Assembly: GCA_022606425.2 (NCBI GenBank)
Contig: JAHDVF020001222.1
Span: 682,001-746,000 of the forward strand
Length of the DNA stretch: 64,000 nt
DNA from: Lepidostoma basale
Taxonomy: Eukaryota > Arthropoda > Insecta > Trichoptera > Lepidostomatidae
Direction: 5' to 3'
A program made the position numbers and the translations under genes. Positions within the stretch are counted from its first letter, which is position 1, and every line of letters starts with the position of its first letter. The notes beneath the pieces were generated by a model. The model was not told the DNA's origin, searched no databases, and worked only from the letters and a program-made list of their open reading frames with translations. This document shows positions 44,115 through 55,155 of this stretch, piece by piece.

Positions 44115-44520
44115 CTCCGGTGTAACAACCCTTGGTGGGTCTTAGCCTCCTCCAATAAACGTCTCCATCCCGTCCTGTCTCTGGCCGCCACCTCCCAGTC
44201 TTGCTGCTCTAGTCTACTGCCCGACAGTCTGCCACGGCACCATCCAACCATCGCAGGCTCGGCCTATCGACGCTTCTTCGCCTTACTGGATTGTCATACA
44301 ACACTATTTTGGGGAACTCCAGATCTCCCATGCGGTGCAAGTGCCCTAGCAAAGGCAATCTGTTAATCTTTATAAACTTGGACTACGCTGACGTCCTGTT
44401 ATAGATCGTAGAGCTCTGTGTTGTATCTCCTTCTCCACATCTGACCATCCTTAATGGGTCCGAAGATTCTGTTGAAGATCTTTCGAAGCAGTTCATCTTT
44501 ATTTCATCATGTTTATTGAG
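44115..44520 (-). mobile_element. LINE F-like C-terminal fragment
   Basis: Minus frame ending DWEVAARDRTGWRRLLEEAKT, HQGLLHRRR. Close relative of 32320-32700, with a 12-bp insertion and several substitutions. Confidence 0.75.
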
Positions 44521-44594
44521 TGTCCAAGTCTACGAGGCATATGTTAGAACTGGTCTAAACAGCGTTTTAGACAATGTGATCAAAAGAATATATA

Positions 44595-45075
44595 TAGGGT
44601 GTTTTATTTTAGAGGTTTGTTTTTTAAACTAGCAACATTGTCAATTTTACAGATGACAGTTGATTTGTAGTCAGTACGTTTTGCCATTTCACCATGAAGG
44701 ACGTCAGAACAGCGCTTGTAAATTGTGGAATTTTATTTTGAAAATCGTGGTTCGGTTCGCCAAACTTATTGTGCACACGTCCATTTTACGGTCGATATAA
44801 TCGTCCATCCGAGCAAGTTATTCGGAAGACAATGGATCGTTTTCGCACCACGTACACTCTAGTGGATAATACGCATCCACAAAGACGACAATTGTCGAAA
44901 ATTGGACTTCACGATTGCGCTTCATTCGAGCTAGCCGTGGCGCTCATATGCCCGAAATCATGGCATAAAATTATCTATTAAATTAAGCCAATATCATAGA
45001 CATTAACATTATTTTAATGTGTTTTTTTTTTCATTTTGAATATGTATTGTATACCTCTAAAAAAAACATTCTATA
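44595..45075 (+). mobile_element. Tc1/mariner-superfamily deletion derivative
   Basis: The ends pair (TATAGGGTGTTTTATTTTAG with the complement of CTCTAAAAAAAACATTCTATA) and lie at TA. Inside, GRYNRPSEQVIRKTMDRFRT and TTYTLVDNTHPQRR is a transposase N-terminal DNA-binding segment. It is joined directly to a C-terminal FIRASRGAHMPEIMA-stop in another frame. The catalytic core is deleted. Confidence 0.8.
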
Positions 45076-45102
45076 TATTTCATTAATTTTTATTTAGTGT
45101 CG

Positions 45103-45393
45103 TTAATTGGATTTGTACCACGTTTCATTCAATCTTTGCGCTGTTGTGAAAATTCGTAAAGCGAGGGGTGGCACGCCAAGTAACATATCGTGCAATAGAC
45201 GCATTCCGAACACTCGCGTACAAGGTGACACGTCCGATGCGTTATGAATGTCCCCGTTAGTAACGATATCATTTCTATTGTGCGGCGACGTCGTTTCGCC
45301 GCCAAAGAAAACAGCTTTTCGCATTTCACGTGATACCCCCGTCGTGGACACTCGTCCACCGGGAAATTTATTCCTCTGCCATACGCGAAACAA
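45103..45393 (-). other. GC-rich block open in several frames, product unknown
   Basis: Two minus frames (96 and 76 codons) and one plus frame (64 codons) are open over the same 300 bp. The longest ends RIFTTAQRLNETWYKSN-stop followed within 10 bases by AATAAA. GC is near 50% against an AT-rich background. It may be a terminal exon or transposon remnant; I recognise no motif. Confidence 0.25.
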
Positions 45394-45579
45394 TAATGAA
45401 ATATTGAATGGTTTACTATTTTCCTTTCGGCGAAATTTCTGAATGATACGTAAAAGCGAAATTGCTTGAACCCTTCATTACATGGTGTAGAAAATTGCTT
45501 GAACCCTTCATTACATGGTGTAGAAAATTTATTACAAACCGAAAAATCTACTAATATTTGTATAGACTATTTGAATTTA

Positions 45580-46150
45580 ATATTTTAATTGTATCTCAAT
45601 AGAGACGAAGACGCAAACTGGAAACTGAACATGGATGATTAAGGTGTTTACAGGACTTATGACCTGTCATTGGTTGGGTTAAGCGCACGCTTTATGTAAT
45701 TACAACATTCCCCATTCCACCTTTGTTATTTGTGATCATGCATGACAAATTTTTGGAAGATGTATATATACTTCAAAATCCATATTTATCTTCACGTGGC
45801 AGTTTCAGTCAGCCATCTATGTAGATTTGGTTGCACTAGTGAATTTTTTCAAGAATTAACCTATACAACCGACCCACTAACGCCATCTATGGAGAATGAT
45901 TTTCGGCATTTAGCAAACTACCTTATTAACACAATGTGAAGGCTGTTGACCAACATATTGTTAGAAGCCGCTAGGAGTATTATTCCATTCTATATGCCAA
46001 AGAATTTTGACCAGAATATTTGAAGACCAAATATTTGTGAATGTATACTTATACCTGTATACAAATCCTGGATTTACACCAAAGGGTGGTTAATTCAAAT
46101 TTTAATTGTATCTCAATAGAGACGAAGACGCAAACTGGAAACTGAACATG
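45580..46150 (+). repeat. Family C copies
   Basis: 45580-45960 is one arm (TTGTATCTCAATAGAGACGA, CATTGGTTGGGTTAAGCGCA and more). 46030-46090 contains GAATGTATACTTATACCTG, and 46095-46150 restarts the arm, giving a partial direct duplication about 510 bp apart. Confidence 0.7.
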
Positions 46151-46159
46151 AATTTAATA

Positions 46160-46660
46160 CATTTTCTTGTTGTACGCTACACTCTACATTCTACGTGTAT
46201 AAGGGTATACAAGACATTGCCATCAGACATGTTTCGGACAACCGGTCCTTCTTCAGTGATACATATTATAAATATAAATATTTAAAAAAATTGTATATGT
46301 ATCTTCATAATATGTATCATTCATAACGTTAAATAATAGATACATTGATTTTATTGTGATGTATCTTTATAATATGTATCACTGAAGAAGGATCGGTTGT
46401 CCGAAACGTGTCTGATATGTAATTTTTTTTTTAAAGTAAGTGTTGTATATACAAAGTATATAAAAAAGAAAAAGACAAATAAACCATCTACACCACAAAG
46501 TATGGCGAACATATGAGAAATATTTATATTTAGTTAAATCCACTTCGGGTTATGTCTTCGACCGGTTTTGGCAATCCGCTACCATCTTCTGGTGAGAACT
46601 AACTAACTGAGCTGCCGAAACCGGTCGAAGCCATCCCTATGTGGAATTTAACTAAATATT
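46160..46660. repeat. Two inverted repeats with hairpin motifs
   Basis: 46205-46245 and 46380-46415 are inverse copies of CTGAAGAAGG-C-GGTTGTCC-GAAAC with GTGTC or ATGTC. 46530-46660 is a second palindrome with TTAGTTAAATCCAC at one end and GTGGAATTTAACTAAATATT at the other, around GACCGGTTTTGGCAATCCGC. Confidence 0.6.
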
Positions 46661-46799
46661 AATTAAAAAAAATAACTTTATTTATTTATTTTCATTATTT
46701 ACAATGAACTTCTACCCTTATTTTAAATAACACCATGAACATTTAGATTACGTAAAACTTGTAACACCTTTGTTTTAAACGCTTTTTAAATAATTTGAA

Positions 46800-47229
46800 G
46801 AAAAAATGTGTGAATGTATGAATGTTGAGGAAGCGCGAGAAGTATCTCAGGAAGGAACAATGTGGGGGTGTATTTTTTGTGCCTACCCCATGGACATACG
46901 GCGTGATGGATAGTTAGTCTAATAAATAATAATTGAATTGAAAAGCTTTTTCAATACCAAAACCCTTGGGGAGACAGCGTAATGGTTAGTTAGTCTAAAA
47001 AAATAATAATTGAAATGAAAAACTTTTTAAATACCAAAACCCTTGGAGAGACAGCGTGATGGTTAGTTAATCTAAAAAAATAATAATTGAAATTAAACAA
47101 TTTTTAAATACCAAAATTTTTGGAGAGACAGCGCGATTGTTAGTTATTCTAAAAAAATAATAATTGAAACGAAAAACTTTTAAAATACCAAAACCCTTGG
47201 AGAGACAGCGTGATGGTTAGTCTAAAAAA
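46800..47229 (+). repeat. LINE A terminus and 77-bp minisatellite derived from it
   Basis: 46800-46916 is a LINE A 3' end. From 46917, four units of about 77 bp follow, each reading GTCTAAAAAAATAATAATTG, then AAATACCAAAACCCTTGG, AGAGACAGCGTGATGG and TTAGTTA. The unit end is the LINE A terminus itself. A minus LINE A scrap follows to 47340. Confidence 0.85.
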
Positions 47230-47365
47230 TAATACCAATAATAATGGACCACCACACTGTCCTTTCTTTGCATTTGTTTCGATTCCTCAACATTCACGCA
47301 CGTCGATTTCTCCGACTCCTCACGTGGTCGACATTTAATATTTGCATGATTTTTAAATACCGTAT

Positions 47366-47884
47366 TTAGCATGGAATTGAATTATCAAAATCTTCGATGA
47401 AAATCACTCTGTCCTGTGCAGACTGCATCCAGGTTACTCCGACGCGTCTGTTCAGATCATCCTTCCACCGTAGTTGCGGTCGCCCTGCACTTCTCTCCAC
47501 CGTCCACGGTCTCCAAGTCAGCAGTCTTCTTGTCCACTTTTCATCTGAGCTTCTGGCTGCGTGACCTGCCCATTGCCATTTTAGAGTCGCCACCCGGTGG
47601 ATGATGTCAGGAACCTTTGTTTTTTCTCTCACCGTATCGTTTCTGACTCTGTCTCTTAGGCTTATTCCTAACATGGCTCTTTCCATGGCTCTTTGGGTCA
47701 CTCATAGTTTCTCGGCACTCTGTTTGGACAATGTAACAGTTTCAAGACCATAAGTACCAACTGGCAGAACGCAGGCTTCATAGACTTTTCGTTTCAGGTT
47801 GATCGGTATTTTCCGGTTTTTAAGGATGTAACTCATGTTTCCGAAAGCTGCCCAGCTTAGTCCAATTCTATTGCAAAGTTCCAA
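47366..47884 (-). mobile_element. LINE D fragment, RT thumb to C-terminus
   Basis: The minus strand reads NRIGLSWAAFGNMSYILKNR, CVLPVGTYGLETVTLSKQSA and EKL, then a stop (47702-47704), then VTQRAMERAMLGISLRDRVR, VATLKWQWAGHAARSSDEKW and WTVERSAGRPQLRWKDDLNR. Only one in-frame stop separates the halves, so this is the best LINE D copy. Confidence 0.85.
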
Positions 47885-47889
47885 AATTA

Positions 47890-48660
47890 TATATTCAAAC
47901 GTGTTATTTATAAAAAAAATAAAAATCTACTATATCAGCATGAAATTCCAGTTTACTCTTTTTTAATAATCATTGGTTTTTTAATGGATTTGGCAAGTTA
48001 TTTTTTTACGTTGAGTACTTTTCAAAGTACAGCTTATCTGTACACTGGCTAGTCAACCAGCCTAGGGTCAACCAGTAAGGCAAGCCCGTTCGACTTTTTT
48101 GTGTTATAATATTAGTAGAGGGTCACGGTAATGTATTTTTCTGTAAATAGACAATAATATTGTAATAAATTTGTTAACACCGAAACACGAATTACAAAGA
48201 AATGTTCGTAAAGAAATCACATAATCTGTCTTTTCATAACATTTCTGCACATAACGTAAATGTCAGATAAAATTCTGACAATAGAAATGAAGTTCGTGAC
48301 ACATCGAATAGTAACATACTTCAGAGTGATAAACCCCGGCTTCAAATCCATACAAAAAATTGTAGATATCTTCTGGTATATATGCACCAAGCTAAAAATA
48401 TATAAGTGCGACAATGACCCTTTTACATTTTGCAAGCCCAATATGAAGCCCATCGAAAACATGAAACAAAACATGTGGACGTAGACAATTTCGCGGGCAT
48501 ATCACCTACGCTACATATGAGTGAAATAAAATACGGCGCGTATGAGTGGAACAAAACATACACTTAGGTCATGTCAGCGAAGTCATTTGCAATTAAATCG
48601 CTTTAACTCGCGCGAATATTCAAAATATTATTTTATTCACAGACATAAAAAAAATTATTA
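47890..48660. other. No repeat recognised; 3' flank of the orphan exon
   Basis: AT-rich. Contains overlapping short frames on both strands at 48217-48484 with no family resemblance, and CTGTACACTGGCTAGTCAACC. 48632-48637 holds the AATAAA for the exon at 48669. Confidence 0.4.
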
Positions 48661-48668
48661 TAGATTTT

Positions 48669-48806
48669 TTAAGGCAAGCCCGGCTTTTCGACTTGTATGG
48701 AAGTACCGCCACTGCTTATAGCTTGTTTAAGATGCATGTTGTATGTGAAGGTACAATAATTTTGAAACCGGTCGATATTAGACAGCCATTGCGTATCATA
48801 CCACTC
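48669..48806 (-). CDS. Terminal coding exon of an unidentified minus-strand gene
   Basis: Acceptor TTTTTTTCAG at 48816-48807 is strong. The exon opens in phase 0 and reads EWYDTQWLSNIDRFQNYCTF, then TYNMHLKQAISSGGTSIQVE and KPGLP-stop (46 codons). AATAAA follows 32 bases after the stop. These three signs together look like the 3' end of a real gene whose upstream exons lie to the right. I do not recognise the protein. Confidence 0.55.
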   Translation of the reverse strand, partial: EWYDTQWLSNIDRFQNYCTFTYNMHLKQAISSGGTSIQVEKPGLP

Positions 48807-49099
48807 CTGAAAAAAAATGAATACATTCGAAACAAATAAACCCATTTAAATTAATTATGTTTGATGTTATAAAATATTATAAATTTTCTAGTAATTTTGA
48901 ACATATCGCAGAATGTAGGATGTAACGGCATTATGCGTGGGTGTTGGTAGAGCAAACAGTGACAAAAAGATCGTGATATTGATCCATTTTGAAATAGGCA
49001 TATTGCAATTTATAGGTTCCCAACCTTTTATCACCAAGCGTTCCTTTTTCGAAAAAAAAAATCTAACCTTCTCGTTTTCATAATGTAACCTAACATTTT

Positions 49100-49450
49100 A
49101 ATTTTTTTATCCACATTAACGATGAAATAAGAGAGAAATGTAAGGCAGATACAATTAAAAAATGATCCCTGAGATGGTTTGGACGTATGGAACGAATGGA
49201 TTAAAGTAGAATGGTTAAAAAGTTTTACACAAGCAGCGTGAGTGGAAAAAAAGCCGAGGACGACCGAGGAAAACTCGGCATGACCAAATTAATCAATTAC
49301 TAAAAGGCGGCCACATTCGAATTCGGAATAATCGACGTGCGTGCATGGTACGATCTATGAGTGTAGAGGAAGCCCAAGAGGTATGCCAGGACAGAGCATT
49401 GTGGCGATATGCCTGCCCCTCCGGGGAAATGGCGTGATGGTTAGTTAGTT
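49100..49450 (+). mobile_element. LINE A 3' fragment, diverged
   Basis: Reads RWFGRMERMD, VKKFYTSSVSGKK, RHDQINQLLKGGHIRIRNN and RACMVRSMSVEEAQEVCQD with stops, ending GGGGAAATGGCGTGATGGTTAG. Same old subfamily as 16590 (minus). Confidence 0.75.
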
Positions 49451-49779
49451 ATTAACATTTTTGAGAAAAATAAATATATATTTTTTTTAATTTTTCGAGG
49501 TCGGTTGTTTTAAAAAATAATTTTAAAAAGAGCTGTTGATTGTAATCAAACTCATTTTTTTAATAAGTGGACATCTCAGACATTAATTATCAAAAGAAAA
49601 ACTAGAATTGTCTGACCACGTTAGGAAATACCAGACAGAAATATCATTGATTTTAATTGACAAATTCTAATTTATTTTATCAAATAATGGTTCATTTTTG
49701 CATGGTGACTTACACAACATAATTCATGGGTAATAACCTCCCCTACAACCTCCTAGAAGGAATAGGTTCAATTACCAAT

Positions 49780-50480
49780 AAGTCTGTTTATTGGGGATCA
49801 GTATAGTGGACAGGGTGAGAAACATAACTATTAGAATCAAAACAGGAGTGTCGGACATCATCGGGAAATTGGCAGCGGTATCCTTCGTAGCTCTGACGAT
49901 AGATGGACAAAACGTTTCCTTTGCTGACGTACTAGAACTATGACCCGAAGCCTAGGACGTCCCCAACTTTGATGGAGGGACGACATTAAAGAGACCACCG
50001 GTAATATAATATATGGTAATGCGTTGCCCAGGATTGACAGACACCGAAGCACATGAAGGGGGTCTACGTCCAGGAATAGACGGATATTGGCTTATGGTGT
50101 TGATGATATAAATGACATGAAATCGAGCCTTTTTGAAACACCATAAAAACAATACACCACCCACGGCGATGCACAAACATGAATATGGAACATTTTAAAC
50201 CAACTGGACGCCTTTTTAAGGTCCCGGCTCTTGTCCAAGGTCACCCCCGATCCCTCCACTCTTAATCTTATCCGGGTAGTAAGTTCCAAATATGAGAGCT
50301 AACCCAACACATATCCCTTCAAGAAACCTTCCTCTTACCATCCAAAAATATTCAACAGTATTCAACTCAACAGTAAATAAAAAAAATTCCAACATGTGGA
50401 CGTTTGATAGCCTCCGGGCTGGTTCTCCCGAGAAGACAAGATCCAACACTTCACCAGGCTGTACAATGAATATGTTGAAA
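49780..50480 (+). mobile_element. LINE D scrap and family H copy
   Basis: 49780-50100 carries degenerate LINE D C-terminal codons (FNSVYWGSV, GVDVEVHEGGLRPGIDGY-like). 50215-50480 is family H: GGTCCCGGCTCTTGTCCAAG through CAACATGTGG and GCCTCCGGGCTGGTTCTCCC. Confidence 0.6.
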
Positions 50481-50589
50481 TGAGATAATGGAGATCGAAA
50501 TCTACCGGCTATTATTATATTGTAATCAATAAACAAATACTTTTGAGAATAATTGAGAGTGCCTTCGCAAGGCGAAACAAATTTGTAAC

Positions 50590-50925
50590 AAGTATATCTA
50601 TACAATCCAGAATAAACTATGCTGGATGGTTTTTAAAGTGCTTCACGGAATGGCACCAGCTTATATATCTGAACTTTGTGTTGCTGATAGCCCTAACTTG
50701 CGGCAATCTACGCTTCGATCAGCAAACTCCTCGGCAATAGGTAGATTAGTTGAGCCAAAGCGCAACCCCCACCACGTGAGACCACCCACACGATGGTCCG
50801 AAGACATTCCAAGAATTGCTGGTGATTGGATGCGAAAGGTACAATACAGGAATACGCAGAGAAGAAGGGGGAGACCTATGTCCGGTAATGGAGGACGAAG
50901 GCTGTTTAAGTAAATTAATAATAAG
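50590..50925 (+). mobile_element. Chimeric LINE fragment
   Basis: A single frame joins MVFKVLHGMAPAYISELCVA (RT C-terminus of a CR1-like element) to RNPHHVRPPTRWSEDIPRIA and QRRRGRPMSGNGGRRLF-K-stop (LINE K type end). The junction is near 50745. Confidence 0.65.
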
Positions 50926-50937
50926 TAAAGATATAAC

Positions 50938-51725
50938 ATTTTGAATGTATACAAATTCTTGTAGACAAATACTGGATTTCACCCATTGCGGATAAATATT
51001 TTAATTTTATAAGGATTAATTGTATCTTAATAGAGACGAAGATGTAAATTGTTTTTCTGGGAATAGAATGTGGTGGCCGAGGCGCTTACAGGACTTATGA
51101 CCTGTCATTGGTTGGGTTGAGCGATCGCTTTATGTTTAACAACATTCCCCATTTCGTATTTTTTTCTTATGACCACCACGTCTGACAAATTTTTGGAACT
51201 TGTATATATGGTAGGATTCCACGCCTATCTTTACATTTTTAAGTTCACTCAACACTAGCGTCATCTATTAACATTGGAAAGCATTAAGCAGAAAACCTTA
51301 ATTAATGTACTGTGAAAGTCTCTGCAAATCATACAGTACTAGATTTCGCCTGGAGATGTCTCTCCAATTTTATGCCTACTTGCACCAGCCAACAACATTT
51401 TGAATGTATACAAATTCTTGTAGACAAATATTGGATTTCACCCATTGCGGATAAATTACTTTTATTTTTTATAAGGATTAATTGTATCTCAATAGAGACG
51501 AATATGTAAATTGTTTTCTGGGAACAGAAGGAAATTTGTCAAACATGGTGGTCATAAGGAAAAAACAAAGGCGGAATGGGGAATGTTGTTAAACATAAAG
51601 CGATCGCTCAACCCAACCAATGACAGGTCATAAGTCCTGTAAGCGCCTCGGCCACCACCTTCTGTTCCCAGAAAACAATTTACATCTTCGTCTCTATTGA
51701 GGTACAATTAATTCTTATAAAAAAT
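50938..51725. repeat. Family C fold-back element with internal direct duplication
   Basis: The flank-plus-arm unit AACATTTTGAATGTATACAA ... TTGTATCT-AATAGAGACGA begins at 50937 and again at 51392. The second, nearly empty, arm is followed at 51530-51720 by an inverted arm ending TCTCTATTGAGGTACAATTA. It forms a hairpin with the first arm over about 190 bp around a 330-bp loop. Confidence 0.8.
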
Positions 51726-51734
51726 ATATTATGA

Positions 51735-52440
51735 GTATTGTTGAAGAAGGCGGCTGTTGGTCCACAGCGCGTCCTGACCGGTGGGCGGTGCCGACCCCGT
51801 TGGGAACCACTGGTGTGGCGGCTCACGTCCCAAGGGCGCATCTGGCCGCCCGCGGCGCCACGGGCGGCTCCACGCCGGGTGATGTATCGCGCGGAGAGGG
51901 GAATAAAATGGGATCCGGGTGCGCGTGCGCGAGCTGTGTGGCCTCGCACGCGACAGCCGGGATTTCTCCTCAGCACTATATATTATTTTCTCGCAGTTTT
52001 TTGGCAGTCTGAAGAATCTGGTCTGGAAGAACAAGCACATGCGTATCGACAACAAGATCAGAATCTATAAAACATGCGTGCGACCTATCATGACGTACGC
52101 TGTAGAGACGCGGGCCGACACTGTGCGAACCAAGGGACTACTAAGAACATCGGAGATGAAGGTCCTAAGATCAATTACTGGAAAAACCCTCCGAGATCGT
52201 GTCCGCAACGTAGACATAAGAAAAACCTGCGAAATTGAGGATATCGTTCAGTGGAGTAGATCCAGAAGAAGATATTGGAGGGACCATGTAGCCCGAATGG
52301 ATGGTGACAGACTCGCATATACAGCCGCTTATGAAATCCCCTCCGGACACCGCCCACCTGGAAGACCGCCTAAGAGATATAGGGACAGCTGGATCTCATC
52401 ATCCGACGAGATATGATTCGTCAGATCTATTAAAAGAAGA
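51735..52440 (+). mobile_element. LINE E 3' fragment with GC-rich 5' part
   Basis: From 52015: NKIRIYKTCVRPIMTYAVET, LLRTSEMKVLRSITGKTLRD, RSRRRYWRDHVARMDGDRLA and PPGRPPKRYRDSWISSSDEI-stop, then (GAA)n. 51735-51965 is much more GC-rich (CGCGGCGCCACGGGCGG) and has open frames on both strands. It may be a different inserted sequence. Confidence 0.75.
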
Positions 52441-52529
52441 AGAAGAAGAAGATAAGTTTTTTGGCAATCATTCGTATTCCAAAAAAAATTGCGAGTGACT
52501 TAAAGAGCCATGGAAAGAGCCGTGGTAGT

Positions 52530-52715
52530 AATAAGGCAACTTTCGTGGCAAGAGACTATGACTCTCACGCTGAAGGTCCTGGGTTCGATTCTCGGCAATG
52601 GTTGTGTGATTATCACATAGTTTTTAGTCTGGTGTAGAATTCACGTGACGATAAATTGGCGATAGATCAGCTACCTATCACATATAATGAGAATCAATAA
52701 TTAAGAACAAATAGC
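52530..52715 (+). mobile_element. SINE S copy
   Basis: Starts near GCAACTTTCGTGGCAAGAGA. The A box is degenerate, the B box is GGTTCGATTC, then CTGGTGTAGAATTCACGTGA and GGCGATAGATCAGCTACC. 3' tail short. Confidence 0.75.
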
Positions 52716-52754
52716 TAATAGAAACACTACGACACTTCAACATTATTACTGTTA

Positions 52755-53080
52755 AAATTTAAAACACTGTTATAGTATCGCAATTTCTTTTTATTCACTG
52801 AGAGTGTCGCGACAGCTGTTTCGCCAACCGATGTTGGTGAAGAAAAAAATGGTTAAAAAAGTATACGTTAACGATGTAAATGAAGTAAGGAGTCGAGGTA
52901 GACCGAGGAAAACATGGCACGACCAAATTAATTAAAATTGAAGAAGAATCGACGTGCGTGTATGGCTCGCTGTATGAGTGTGGAGGAAACTAGAGATATA
53001 TGTCAGGATATAGTAGTGTGGCGGTCCATTTTCTCTGCCTACCCCTGCGGAGAAACGGCGTGATAGTTTGTTGTTGTTAC
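52755..53080 (+). mobile_element. Hairpin scrap and LINE A fragment
   Basis: 52755-52845 is one arm of the hammerhead-like family (complement of GTTGGCGAAACAGCTGTCGC). 52850-53080 is a LINE A 3' fragment (KKVYVNDVNEVRSRGRPRKT, then the CATTTTCTCTGCCTACCCC terminus) with a modified tail GTTTGTTGTTGTT. Confidence 0.65.
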
Positions 53081-53089
53081 TGAATCAAA

Positions 53090-53300
53090 ATATTAATCAC
53101 AACATGTTTCGGAGGTAAACTACTCCACCTCTATAACTGTCTTAATATATTTACACCTAAATATAATATATAATTCCGAAACATATTATAACATTTTTAT
53201 CATGTAAAAATATTTAATAAATAAAAGTGGATTAAAAACAGTGTTATTAAATCTATTCCAAATTACAATGGAATTCCACAGTGGTAACGCCTCAACCTTT
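53090..53300. repeat. Family L inverted-repeat scrap
   Basis: CACAACATGTTTCGGAGGTA with a second TTCCGAAACATATTA, then AAACAGTGTTATTAAATC and ACAATGGAATTCCACAGTGG, shared with 1205-1450. No frame. Confidence 0.5.
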
Positions 53301-53656
53301 AATCAAGATTTTGGTGGAAATCAAATGACATATTTTAAAATCATGTTCTGACGTTGTAAAACATGTTTTTAACGAACTCGATTCCTCTTCTTTGTGAACA
53401 AAAATCACCTGTTTAAATTGTGAATGCATGGCATCATGAAATAAATTAGTCCACAAATTAATTGTACGTTTAAAGAAAAAGTTAAGATGAAGTTTGTGCA
53501 AAGGTGGGCAATTTAATTTCAGTGAAATTAAATTGTCCCCATGGAATTCTGGTTTGTACATGCATCTGGTATGTATAATTAACTACCCGATTTTGTTTGT
53601 TTTTGAGACCTTTTTTCGTCTTATTATCAGTGATGCATTTTTGTATCCTAGTAATA

Positions 53657-54582
53657 CGAGGTATGTTCAAAAAGTATCGCGAATTTTGAATTTCCGCCGG
53701 TTACGTATATTCGATTTTTGATTTTTTTGTGGCGTTATGTTGGTACTCATGTCTCTCACTTATGCCGATAAGTTCGGCCAGTTTGAATGTTCAGTTAATT
53801 TTTGAGAGCCACTTTGCTTGCACGTGTTTTGGCTCGTCTTCGATTTTTGCACACTCCAAAAAAATGGATCAATGAATCTGTATCAAATTTTGAGTGAAAA
53901 ACAGAATTAAGTCCCCGGACGCATTCCGAATGTTGACTGTGGCATATGGTGAAGCTATCTTGGACCAAAGCAGCGTTTATCGGTGGTACAAAATGTTCTC
54001 AGAGGACCGAGAAGATGTGAACGAAAAAGAGCCTGCCGGACGCCCGAGCACGTCAACAACAGACGAAAACATTGATGAAGTGAATAACATAGTATTGGCC
54101 AATCGTCGAATCACCGCTAGAGAAGTTGCTGAGGACTTAAACATATCGCTTGGCTCGTGCCATTCGATTTTTACCAATGATTTGGGCATGAGATCGGTCG
54201 CCGCGAAATTCGTACCAAAATTGCTCAATTTCGCATCTGCTTGTGCGCGAATTTCTGGCCAAAACAACACACCAATAATGCCGCAGCCACCGTATTCCCC
54301 AGATCTGACCCCCTGTGACTTTTTCTCGTTCCCGAAACTGAAGAGGCCCATGAAAGGACGACGCTAGGCTACGATTGAGGAGATAAAGACGGCATCGAAG
54401 GAGGAGCTGAACAAGATCACAAAAATGATTTTTTGGGGTGCTTCGAGGATTGAAAAAAACGTTGGCACAAGTGTATAATATCTGGTTGGGATTACTTTGA
54501 AGGGGACAAAATAGAAATTCATGAATATATAAATAATTTTTGAAAAAACACAAAATTCGCGATACTTTTTGAACGGACCTCG
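53657..54582 (+). mobile_element. mariner-type element with internal deletion
   Basis: 926 bp flanked by TA. The ends CGAGGTATGTTCAAAAAGTA and complement CGAGGTCCGTTCAAAAAGTA continue as matching inverted repeats for over 30 bp. It carries the frame 53894-54367 and degenerate C-terminal codons (FEDWKKRWHKCIISGWDYFE) beyond it. Confidence 0.85.
53894..54367 (+). pseudogene. mariner-type transposase, catalytic core deleted
   Basis: 157 codons. N-terminal HTH region AYGEAILDQSSVYRWYKMFS, second HTH ITAREVAEDLNISLGSCHSI and LGMRSVAAKFVPKLL, then a jump to QNNTPIMPQPPYSPDLTPCD and FFSFPKLKRPMKGRR-stop. The first and second catalytic Asp regions are missing. An early stop truncates the rest. Confidence 0.8.
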
Positions 54583-54719
54583 TACATATGAATGATGATG
54601 AATTTCTGTAATAACAGCCTTTTGGGTCGTTTAAATTTTGTCACGCAATCTTATTCGCAAAATGATAGATGGTGTAAAATGGTAATTTAGTTATGATATA
54701 TTTATTTATTATTATTATT

Positions 54720-55150
54720 ATTTATACAATAAATCCGCAGAGCGACTGGATACTTTTGAAAGAAGGGTGCTGCGCAGAATTCTGGGACCTGTGAATGACG
54801 GTGAAGTCTGGAGATTGCGGCATAATGACGAGCTCTACTATATTTACAAAGCTCCCAGTCTCTCCACACAGGTCAGACGGAATAGACTGATATGGGCCGG
54901 TCACGTGCAGAGGATGCCGTCATCGCGAACCCCAAAATGATTGCTGGAGTGGCACCCAGGTGGCAGAAGACCAATTGGACGCCCAAGGCTGCGATGGGAG
55001 GATAAAGTTGGTAGAGATGGGGCGAAATTGTTACGAGTGTCAGATTGGAGGGTCGAAGCGGGGGACAGGAGGAGTTGGAGGCGAAGAATACTGGAGGCTA
55101 AGGCTCGATATGGGCTTAGGGCCATCGAAGAAGAAGAAGATTATTTATAC
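54720..55150 (+). mobile_element. LINE F C-terminal fragment
   Basis: Plus frames read ERLDTFERRVLRRILGPVND, LRHNDELYYIYKAPSLSTQV, RRNRLIWAGHVQRMPSS, and after a slip MLEWHPGGRRPIGRPRLRWE through ILEAKARYGLRAIEEEED, ending in GAA repeats. Confidence 0.85.
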
Positions 55151-55155
55151 ACTAA

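Noticed and set aside
51729..52055. 108-codon minus frame in GC-rich DNA
   Set aside because: Competes with two plus frames over the same GC-rich bases; no motif in any, so no protein called.
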